In this document: one piece after another, positions 1 to 6,877 of the stretch | Layout: every line of letters starts with the position of its first letter | Position numbering within the stretch: the first letter of the stretch is position 1 | NCBI GenBank assembly: GCA_024638345.1 | Contig: JAHEKL010000065.1 | Span: 540 to 11,342 of the forward strand | Direction of reading: 5' to 3' | DNA from: Gammaproteobacteria bacterium | GTDB lineage: Bacteria > Gemmatimonadota > Gemmatimonadetes > Longimicrobiales > Gaopeijiaceae | Length of the DNA: 10,803 nt | Position numbers and translations under genes: made by a program | The notes under the pieces: generated by a model | What the model was told of the DNA's origin: nothing | Databases searched by the model: none | Seen by the model: only the letters and a program-made list of their open reading frames with translations

Positions 1-1733
1 CCGCTCGATTCCGATCCGACGAGCAGGTCGAGATCGCCGTCACGATCCCAGTCCGCGAGGGTGGGAAAGCTCCTCCGCCCGACGTCGAAGCCCCCATATC
101 CTTCGATGACCGTGGTGAAGCTGGGGTCGTCGGGCGAGCCGTCGTTCTGGAAAAGATTCAGTGTGCCGTCCGATTCTCCGACCAGGAGATCGAGATCGCC
201 GTCGCCGTCGATGTCACCCAGCGTGGGCGTCGCGTTGCTCCCCCGGGGGAGCTCGACGAGGGCGTCATCGACGGTCTGCAGAACCGGTGCGGTCCTCGAT
301 CCGGTGTTCTCCAGATAGCGCAGCTCCGCGCGCCACGTCCCGAGCACGACGTCGAGGTCGCCGTCGTCGTCCAGGTCCCCGAACGCGGGAACGTTGTGAT
401 AGGCGCCCTCCATCTCCAACACACCTCGTTCGATCAAAGCTGGAGACTCGGGAGTCCCGACGTTATCGAACCAGGACACGTGAGAGGTGGTGGTATCCTC
501 TGGATCGATCCGGTTCCCGATGAGAAGGTCCAGGTCCCCATCCGAATCGAGATCCACCAGCACGGGCACGCTCTCGCTTCCGACATCGATCTGCGAGATG
601 AACCGGCGCGTGAGGACTGAGAATCCATCGGCAGTCTGGCTCAGATACACGAGGTTGTCGGCGGTGCTCGTGTTCGGGTTGTAGGCGCCCCCAAGCACCC
701 CTACGAGGAGATCGAGATCTGCGTCTCCGTCCACGTCTCCAAAGGTAGGGGCGTTGTAGCCACTCGTCTGAAGCGGGTCATCCGTCGGAAAGGGAATCGG
801 CTCCCCCCGTAGGTTCGGCTGTGCACACGATCCGGTGTTCTCGATGAACAGTAGCCCCGGCTCGAAGAAGTCGCCCCAGAAGAGGTCCACGTCGCCGTCC
901 GAGTCGACGTCCGCCAGGGCCATGGTGTTGGCGCCGTGTCGACGCGTAAGGGCCCCGTCGGCAAGGGGCGCGGGGCCGGCACCCAGCGGAGCTAGCGGTT
1001 GAGCCGCGGGCGGGCGCGTCGGCAGGGCGTCTGGGCTGCCCAGGATCTCGATGTCCTCGAAACGATCCGTGACATGGGCGAACGGTGAGGCGGTCGCGTC
1101 CAGCGCACCCGTCGCTTCGTAGCGGGTGATAGTGCCGACGAGACGTCCGATGAGCAGGTCGAGCTGACCGTCGCAGTCGATGTCCGCTGCGTTCGGGATG
1201 TTCTGACGGTCGGAGAAGATCGGATCGCCCGACTCGTCGAGCAGCGTGTCCGCGAGCAGCTCGAACCTTGGACCCGTGGGACCCCCGACGTTTCGGTACA
1301 TCCGGACGTAGCTGAACGGCTGCTCGGCCAACAGGTCTCGGTCGCCGTCGGCATCCACGTCGACGAAGCGATACCAGTCTCCCACGCGCAGGTCGGAGAG
1401 AAGGTCCGGCCGCCAGACGTAGCGGCCTTCGAACACTCCCTCATGCTCGAAGAAGAGAAGGCGGTCGGTCTCCTCCTGGATCACCAGGTCCGGGTCAGAA
1501 TCGCCATCCAAATCCACCAGCTGTGGACGGGGAACGTTGAACCCCCCGAAGAAGGGCATTTCGACCGCGGTGCCTCCCGCGTCGAGGACGGAGAACGGAG
1601 CGATCCGGAGGGCCCACTCGGAGTCCAGGCTCGCGGGTGAAGAGGCCCCGGGGGTCGGCGGTGACGAAAGCGCGATGCAGCCTGACAAGAGGACTGCAAG
1701 CGCCGCAAGAGAGGTCCCTCGGGTCCCGATCAC
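1..1733 (-). CDS. FG-GAP/VCBS repeat lipoprotein, C-terminus cut by the window edge
   Basis: The frame is open without a stop from a GTG at 1733 to the left edge, giving 577 codons. The N-terminus reads as a lipoprotein signal: an Arg at residue 5, a hydrophobic stretch at 8-16 and lipobox L16-S17-G18-C19. A Ser/Pro-rich linker follows. Nine Asp-rich calcium-loop motifs of the D-x-D-x-D-G-D-x-D-L type begin near residues 74, 125, 184, 275, 333, 394, 453, 507 and 561. Most are followed by a hydrophobic strand and an 'ENTG/DNVG'-like segment, as in FG-GAP/VCBS beta-propellers. The likely role is a surface or periplasmic calcium-stabilised propeller for binding or adhesion; no catalytic domain is visible. 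The GTG start was chosen because no ATG precedes the signal peptide before the in-frame stop at 1860-1862; no good Shine-Dalgarno is seen. It is transcribed divergently from the deacetylase gene. Family is near certain, function unknown. Confidence 0.9.
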   Translation of the reverse strand, partial: MIGTRGTSLAALAVLLSGCIALSSPPTPGASSPASLDSEWALRIAPFSVLDAGGTAVEMPFFGGFNVPRPQLVDLDGDSDPDLVIQEETDRLLFFEHEGVFEGRYVWRPDLLSDLRVGDWYRFVDVDADGDRDLLAEQPFSYVRMYRNVGGPTGPRFELLADTLLDESGDPIFSDRQNIPNAADIDCDGQLDLLIGRLVGTITRYEATGALDATASPFAHVTDRFEDIEILGSPDALPTRPPAAQPLAPLGAGPAPLADGALTRRHGANTMALADVDSDGDVDLFWGDFFEPGLLFIENTGSCAQPNLRGEPIPFPTDDPLQTSGYNAPTFGDVDGDADLDLLVGVLGGAYNPNTSTADNLVYLSQTADGFSVLTRRFISQIDVGSESVPVLVDLDSDGDLDLLIGNRIDPEDTTTSHVSWFDNVGTPESPALIERGVLEMEGAYHNVPAFGDLDDDGDLDVVLGTWRAELRYLENTGSRTAPVLQTVDDALVELPRGSNATPTLGDIDGDGDLDLLVGESDGTLNLFQNDGSPDDPSFTTVIEGYGGFDVGRRSFPTLADWDRDGDLDLLVGSESS

Positions 1734-2050
1734 GATCGAGAGCCGGTGAGCTTGGTCGCCCGGAGGACTGGGCGAGGCAAGCTCGCGGGAAGAGCCCGGG
1801 CCGCGGAGCTGCTCATCCGGTTCTCGCGGGGTCAGGTGGGAGAGAGCGAAGGTGCTCGGTCAGGCCTGCAATACGGAGTTGAAAGGGTACGAATCCGCGG
1901 GTTCCCCAGCAAGGCGAAGGAGGTAACCCTGGAAAGCCGTGACGGTCAGAACGGGGCTGGGGTGAGACGTCGCTTCGACACCGAAACGACCAGCGGGGGA
2001 GCGGCGTTCGTTCCTTCCCTGCACAGGTCCCCGATCATAGGTTTGACGGC
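1734..2050. other. Divergent intergenic region
   Basis: This 317-base stretch separates two genes read in opposite directions, so it must carry the promoters for both. I see no coding frame with family resemblance, no tRNA and no riboswitch I can name. It holds an inverted repeat at 1969-1990 and a strong ribosome-binding-like stretch at 1915-1924 that is not followed at normal distance by a start codon. No convincing sigma-70 -35/-10 pair stands out. Open frames that cross it have no recognisable product and are probably GC-driven artefacts. Confidence 0.6.
1969..1990. repeat. Inverted repeat upstream of the deacetylase gene
   Basis: Nine-base arms, GTCGCTTCG and CGAAACGAC, are separated by ACAC and match at eight of nine positions. 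It ends 60 bases before the ATG at 2051. It could be an operator for a dimeric regulator or a hairpin in the 5' leader. No T-run follows, so it is not a typical terminator. A chance match in GC-rich DNA is possible. Confidence 0.4.
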
Positions 2051-4702
2051 ATGTCGATCTGGAAGCCGTATCGTCTGGGGCCAGGAAGGGTGTCCGCGAC
2101 TCTCCTCGTGCTGTGGCTCTGTGCGCCCGTTCTCGCGCAGGCGCAGTTGGATGCGCGAGGGGTGGGTACGCTCGAAGCGGCCCTGTTGATGCGGCAGCTG
2201 GACGGTGAGAAGCGGGTCCTTATGATCGGAGCTCACCCGGACGATGAGGACACGTCACTCCTTGCGACGCTGGCCCGGGGGCACGGTGCCCGGACTGCTT
2301 ACCTCTCCCTCAGCCGGGGCGAGGGCGGCCAGAACCTGATCGGCTCCGAACTGGGCGAGGGTTTGGGTCTTCTCCGGACCGGGGAATTGGTGTCCGCGCG
2401 CTCGGTGGACGGAGGCCAGCAGTTCTTCACGCGCGCTTTCGATTTCGGATTCTCGAAGAGCGCGGACGAGACCTTCCAGCACTGGCCCGAAGAGGAGTTG
2501 GTCCGGGACGTGACCTGGGTCATCCGGACGTTTAGGCCTCAGGTCATTCTTTCGATCTTCACCGGGACCCCCAGAGACGGACACGGGCAGCACCAAGCGG
2601 CCGGGATCGCTGCCCGCCGTGCATTCGAGGTAGCGGGTGATCCGAGCTGGTTTCCTGATCAGCTCGAGCTGGGTGTGGAGCCCTGGACCGTGTCGAAGCT
2701 CTATCAGCTGAATCGGTTCGGTTCCGGAACGTCCACCGTGAGCGTCTCGACCGGCGAGCTCGATCCGGTTCTCGGCCGGTCATACTACCAGATCGCCATG
2801 GACAGCCGCAGTCAGCACCGATCGCAGGACATGGGGAGCGCCCAGAGTCCAGGACCCCGAAGCTCCGGTGGGACCCTCGTGAATGCCCGACCACCTCGTG
2901 ATCCAGGCAGAGACGACGGCTTCTTCGACGGAGTGGATACGACGCTCGTGGGGATCGCGGGGGCCGCGAACGCTCGGGAAGGAGCGGCCCTTCTGACGAG
3001 CGTCGAAGCCTATCGCGAAGCCGTGGCTGTTGCGGCCGAGCTTCTCCATCCGGCCTATCCGGACCGATCGATCGGCTCGCTTCAGGATGCGCTCGTGGAG
3101 CTCGTGACCACCCTCGAGCTAGCCCGGACTGCACCCGACGGTCCCGGTAGGACCGAGTTGATCCGGGTTCTGGAGGCCCGCAGGGAGACGACGACAGCGG
3201 CGCTCCTCGCTGCGGCCCGGGTGCTCGTCGACGTGCGGGTCGAGCGCGAACGCTTGGTGCCGGGAGAGGAGGTGTCCGCAGAGGTCATCGTATGGAACGG
3301 AGGCTCGGGCGTTGTCACGGTCGAAGACGTAGGCTTGGACCTCCCAGACGGATGGAGTGCGTCCGAGGACGCGAGCGACAGATCGGCACTGGGGCCGGGG
3401 GAGCTCGGTCAATGGCGATTGATCGTACGAGTACCGGAGACCGCGGAGATCTCTCAGCCCTATTTCTTGGAGGAGCCCAGGGAGGGCGGGCTCTACACCT
3501 GGCCGCGGGATCCCGAGGTCATGGGTCGTCCGGGGAATCCCTCACTCGTCGTGGGTCGCGCGGCCCTGGCCGTGAGTAGCGGTCCGTCGGTGGCGGTCAG
3601 GAAAGCGGCGAGCTACGTGGGCGTGGATCAGGCGGACGGGGAGTATCGGGTGCCGATCTTCGTCCTGCCGCCGGTATCGGTTTCCGTCGAACCGGCGGCG
3701 TCCGCCTGGCCCACTAGCGAGAGCGATGCCCGAGCGGTCGCGGTGCAGGTCTCTGCTCTCGCGCAGGCGGGCATCGATGGTGAAGTCAACTTGATCGCGC
3801 CGACCGGGTGGCAGGTGACCCCTTCGAGCTACCCGGTCACCCTTACCGGGGACGGCGACGAGATGAGCTACGAATTCGACGTCCGGGCGGATCCGGGGGT
3901 CGAGCCGGGCAACGCGACGTTTCGAGCGGTTGTCCGGAGCGGGGGCGTCGAGCACGAGCACGGCGTCGAACTGATCGATTATCCACATGTTGAGCCCGTG
4001 CCCTTCCTGCAGGAGGCGCGGTTCGAGGTGTCTCACTTCGCCGTCGCCGTGCGTCCGGGGCTTCGAGTGGGCTACATCAGCGGACCGGGGGACTCGGGAG
4101 CCAGGGCACTCGCAGACCTCGGGATCGACGTCGAGGTCCTGGGCCCCGAGGAGGTTCGCTCCGGGGACCTCGATCGATTCGACACCATCGTGCTCGGGAT
4201 CCGGGTATACGAGACCCGGGAGGACCTACGGAGCTCGAACGAGAGGCTTCTCGACTACGCGCGGCGTGGTGGGACCGTGATCACGCAGTACAATCAGTAT
4301 CAGTATCCTGCCGGGGGATTCGCGCCACTCCCGGTCGAGATCGCTCGTCCCCACGATCGCGTGACGAATCCCGAAGCAGAAGTGACGTTCCTCGATCCGG
4401 ATCATCCCGTGCTTTCCGCTCCCAACGACCTTTCGTCGGAGGACTTCGAGGGGTGGGTGCAGGAGCGAGGGTTGTACTTCCTGAATCGCTGGGACGAGGG
4501 GTACACGGCTCTTCTGGAGATGGCAGATCCCGGGGAGGCACCCAAGCAAGGCTCTCTCCTCGTTACCAGAGTGGGGGATGGCGCTTACGTCTACACGGGT
4601 CTCGCTCTGTTCCGCCAGTTCCCCGCGGGAGTGCCCGGTGCCTTCCGGCTCCTTGCGAACCTCGTCTCACTCAGGGGATCGGACCTGGCGCCCATCCTCT
4701 AG
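2051..4702 (+). CDS. Secreted PIG-L (LmbE-like) deacetylase with C-terminal GATase-like domain
   Basis: The product has 883 residues. Residues 1-31 look like a Sec signal peptide with a likely cut after AQA. The PIG-L domain follows (about 55-300): AHPDDE at 61-66 supplies the expected metal ligands His62 and Asp65 and the general base Asp64, and HGQH at 178-181 supplies the third metal ligand, His181. This family hydrolyses N-acetyl groups from amino sugars or related conjugates using zinc. Two regions (about 395-500 and 540-645) look like beta-sandwich, NEW3/CARDB-like modules. From about 665 to 875 lies a class I glutamine-amidotransferase-like fold ending in a YVYTGLALFRQ-type segment; I see no clear Cys nucleophile, so it is probably non-catalytic. 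The ATG gives a complete signal peptide; its ribosome site is weak. This long architecture is familiar from Gemmatimonadota and Bacteroidota proteins annotated as PIG-L family deacetylases. The substrate is unknown. The stop lies 23 bases before the importer genes, suggesting one transcript. Confidence 0.93.
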   Translation: MSIWKPYRLGPGRVSATLLVLWLCAPVLAQAQLDARGVGTLEAALLMRQLDGEKRVLMIGAHPDDEDTSLLATLARGHGARTAYLSLSRGEGGQNLIGSELGEGLGLLRTGELVSARSVDGGQQFFTRAFDFGFSKSADETFQHWPEEELVRDVTWVIRTFRPQVILSIFTGTPRDGHGQHQAAGIAARRAFEVAGDPSWFPDQLELGVEPWTVSKLYQLNRFGSGTSTVSVSTGELDPVLGRSYYQIAMDSRSQHRSQDMGSAQSPGPRSSGGTLVNARPPRDPGRDDGFFDGVDTTLVGIAGAANAREGAALLTSVEAYREAVAVAAELLHPAYPDRSIGSLQDALVELVTTLELARTAPDGPGRTELIRVLEARRETTTAALLAAARVLVDVRVERERLVPGEEVSAEVIVWNGGSGVVTVEDVGLDLPDGWSASEDASDRSALGPGELGQWRLIVRVPETAEISQPYFLEEPREGGLYTWPRDPEVMGRPGNPSLVVGRAALAVSSGPSVAVRKAASYVGVDQADGEYRVPIFVLPPVSVSVEPAASAWPTSESDARAVAVQVSALAQAGIDGEVNLIAPTGWQVTPSSYPVTLTGDGDEMSYEFDVRADPGVEPGNATFRAVVRSGGVEHEHGVELIDYPHVEPVPFLQEARFEVSHFAVAVRPGLRVGYISGPGDSGARALADLGIDVEVLGPEEVRSGDLDRFDTIVLGIRVYETREDLRSSNERLLDYARRGGTVITQYNQYQYPAGGFAPLPVEIARPHDRVTNPEAEVTFLDPDHPVLSAPNDLSSEDFEGWVQERGLYFLNRWDEGYTALLEMADPGEAPKQGSLLVTRVGDGAYVYTGLALFRQFPAGVPGAFRLLANLVSLRGSDLAPIL

Positions 4703-4725
4703 GGCGGGTCCCAACCTCGGGTTTC

Positions 4726-5766
4726 ATGCGCCGCTGCCACCCAGCCTTCGCGGTCCTCCTGTCGCTCGCCGGCTGCGTCGCCGACAGTGGCGAGGTCCTC
4801 GTCGTCTATACGCCCCACGGGCGGGATCTTCTCGAGGACTTCGGCGAGCGGTTCCAGGAGGCGAATCCTGGCGTGACCGTCCAATGGTTGGACATGGGAT
4901 CCCAGGAGGTCCTGGACCGGCTCAGATCGGAGCGCGCCAACCCCCAGGCGGATATCTGGTGGGGAGCTCCCGCCGAAATCTTCGTCCAAGGCGCCGACGA
5001 TGATCTCCTGGAGCCCTTCGAACCCGACTGGGCCGACGGTTTGCCTGCCGATCGGAGGGACCCCGAGAACCGCTGGTTCGGGACCTACCTGACGCCGGAG
5101 GTCATCGCCTTCAATTCGGCGGTCGTCTCTCCGCAGGAGGCGCCACAGGAGTGGGACGATGTCCTCGACCCCCGGTGGAGGGACCAAGTCCTCATCCGTG
5201 AGCCCATGGCATCGGGCACGATGCGGGCGATCTTCTCGTCGATCATCTACCGAGAATCCGAGGGTTCAGGCGATCCCGAGGCGGGCTACGAGTGGCTTCT
5301 CCGACTCGATGCCCAGACCAAGGAATACGTTCTGAATCCAACGCTCCTCTACCAGAAGCTCGCCCGACAGGAGGGCCTGGTCACTCTGTGGGCCATGCCG
5401 GACATCGAGACCTTGATCGCGACCACGGACTATCCGATCGACTACGTGATCCCCAGCCAGGGGACGCCGGTGGTGATCGACGGGATCGCCCTCGTTCGTG
5501 GGAGCCGAAACCCCGAGATGGCTCGGGCATTCATCGAGTACGTCGGAAGCGAGGAGGGATTGATCCTGGCCGCAGAGGACCACTTCAGGATTCCCGCGCG
5601 AACCGACCTCGATCCTGAGTCCTTGCCCGACTGGCTTCGAGAAGCCCTGCCGCGGATTCGCGAAATGCCAGTGGACAATGATCTCATTAGGGAGCGCACT
5701 CCCGAGTGGATGCGATACTGGGACTCGAACATACGGAGGCGAGGCGAGGCAAGCGGGTATGAGTGA
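4726..5766 (+). CDS. ABC transporter substrate-binding lipoprotein (AfuA/FbpA-like)
   Basis: The product has 346 residues. The ATG at 4726 gives a short lipoprotein signal with two Arg at 2-3, a hydrophobic core and lipobox L14-A15-G16-C17; longer in-frame starts lie inside the deacetylase gene and would bury this signal. The mature protein opens with a strand reading VVYTPHG, then an amphipathic segment and an 'NPGVTVQW' strand, typical of COG1840-type periplasmic binding proteins (ferric iron, thiamine, aminoethylphosphonate and related ligands). Later segments fit the two-lobed fold, such as 'ADIWWGAPAEIF', 'VIAFNSAVV', 'PRWRDQVLIREP' and 'GIALVRGSRNPEMARAFIEY'. The adjacent Tyr-Tyr pair that binds ferric iron in classical FbpA is not evident, so iron is not assured. 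It lies 23 bases after the deacetylase and overlaps the ATPase start by 8 bases. Role as importer receptor is secure; ligand is not. Confidence 0.93.
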   Translation: MRRCHPAFAVLLSLAGCVADSGEVLVVYTPHGRDLLEDFGERFQEANPGVTVQWLDMGSQEVLDRLRSERANPQADIWWGAPAEIFVQGADDDLLEPFEPDWADGLPADRRDPENRWFGTYLTPEVIAFNSAVVSPQEAPQEWDDVLDPRWRDQVLIREPMASGTMRAIFSSIIYRESEGSGDPEAGYEWLLRLDAQTKEYVLNPTLLYQKLARQEGLVTLWAMPDIETLIATTDYPIDYVIPSQGTPVVIDGIALVRGSRNPEMARAFIEYVGSEEGLILAAEDHFRIPARTDLDPESLPDWLREALPRIREMPVDNDLIRERTPEWMRYWDSNIRRRGEASGYE

Positions 5767-6877
5767 AGTCGGGGGCGGTACGATCCTCCATGTAGAGGAG
5801 GTCACCCGTAGCTTCGGAGCGGTGTCTGCCGTCGACCGACTCACCCTGAGCATCGAGACGGGCGAGTTCATCACGCTCCTCGGCCCTTCGGGATGTGGCA
5901 AGACCACCGCTCTGCGCTTGATCGCGGGATTCGAGCGTCCGAATCGGGGGGTGATCCGGTTCGCCGGCCAAGACGTCACCGAGCGAACCCCTCAGCAGCG
6001 CGGGTTCGGAATGGTGTTCCAGAGCTATGCGCTCTTCCCGCATCTGAATGTCTTCGAGAACATCGCCTTCGGTCTTCGCGCCCGAAGACTGGGAATGGAC
6101 GAGATCCGTAAGCGGGTCTCCGCAGCTCTGGAGATCGTGGACCTCGCCCCCTACGCGGATCGCGCCGTGCAAGCCCTCTCCGGAGGGCAGCAGCAACGGG
6201 TCGCCCTGGCTCGTGCGCTGGCGATCGAGCCGCCGCTGCTGCTGCTGGACGAACCGCTGTCGAACCTGGATCAGGCGCTTCGCGTCCAGACACGAAACGA
6301 TCTCCGACGACTCGTGAAAGAGCTCGGGATTACGGCCGTATTCGTGACCCACGATCAGGAGGAGGCCTTCGACCTGTCGGACCGCATCGCGGTCATGCAG
6401 GCCGGTAGGATCCACCAGATCGGATCACCCCGACATCTCTACGAGAACCCAGCGGATCGGTTCGTGGCGGGGTTCGTGGGGCGGGCCAACGTATTCCGCG
6501 GACGAATCGCTCCAGGGGGCGTCCGAATGAGTGGGGAGGTCGTCTGGCGGATCGGGGGCGATCGGCCGAGCATCCGAGCCGAGCCGGGTCAGTCTTGCAG
6601 CGTGCTCGTGCGTCCCGAGGACCTTCGGTTCGGAGAGGGAGAGGAGATCTCCGAGACGGCCATCGATGGCGTCGTCCGGGATCGTCGCTTCCGGGGCGGA
6701 TCTGTCTTGTACCGAGTGGAGACGTCCAGTCTGGAAGGCGAACCGGGCGGTGAAGGAGACGACTCGGTGATCGAGATCATCGGCTCGGCGGAGGGGCCGG
6801 CGGTGGGGTCCAGGGTGCGGATCGCTCCCTCGGAGACCGCACGCCTGCATGTGTTTCTCGAAGAGGGGGGTTCTTGA
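5759..6877 (+). CDS. ABC transporter ATP-binding protein with C-terminal TOBE domain
   Basis: The product has 372 residues and powers the importer from the cytoplasmic face. Visible motifs: an A-loop aromatic near Phe19, Walker A GPSGCGKT at 42-49, Q-loop Gln88, signature LSGGQ at 140-144, Walker B ending in Asp164-Glu165, D-loop SNLD at 168-171 and H-loop His198. The 'YALFPHLNVFENIAFGL' segment after the Q-loop is typical of the FbpC/PotA/CysA group. Residues from about 235 to 372 form the regulatory TOBE region, including a 'VLVRPEDLRF' strand. The ATG at 5759 was chosen because it overlaps the upstream stop by 8 bases (ATGAGTGA), a usual coupling arrangement, and leaves a short N-terminus before the first ABC strand; the earlier in-frame ATG at 5678 lies deep in the binding-protein gene. 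A GGAGG precedes it at about 20 bases, further than usual. All catalytic residues are present, so it should be active. Confidence 0.96.
   Translation: MSEVGGGTILHVEEVTRSFGAVSAVDRLTLSIETGEFITLLGPSGCGKTTALRLIAGFERPNRGVIRFAGQDVTERTPQQRGFGMVFQSYALFPHLNVFENIAFGLRARRLGMDEIRKRVSAALEIVDLAPYADRAVQALSGGQQQRVALARALAIEPPLLLLDEPLSNLDQALRVQTRNDLRRLVKELGITAVFVTHDQEEAFDLSDRIAVMQAGRIHQIGSPRHLYENPADRFVAGFVGRANVFRGRIAPGGVRMSGEVVWRIGGDRPSIRAEPGQSCSVLVRPEDLRFGEGEEISETAIDGVVRDRRFRGGSVLYRVETSSLEGEPGGEGDDSVIEIIGSAEGPAVGSRVRIAPSETARLHVFLEEGGS

Noticed and set aside
1840..1915. tRNA-like arms in the divergent region
   Set aside because: There are short T-arm-like and D-arm-like strings, but no acceptor stem pairing or anticodon arm could be drawn.
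1746..2189. A 147-codon plus-strand open frame across the divergent region into the deacetylase gene
   Set aside because: No recognisable product, composition typical of random GC-rich frames, and it overlaps the deacetylase signal peptide in another phase.
4453..4725. Longer N-terminal extension of the binding protein starting at 4453
   Set aside because: The extension lies within the deacetylase gene and would place the lipoprotein signal about 90 residues inside the protein; the ATG at 4726 restores a normal signal.
5678..5758. Longer start for the ABC ATPase at 5678
   Set aside because: It adds 27 residues without family resemblance and overlaps the binding-protein gene deeply; the coupled ATG at 5759 fits better.
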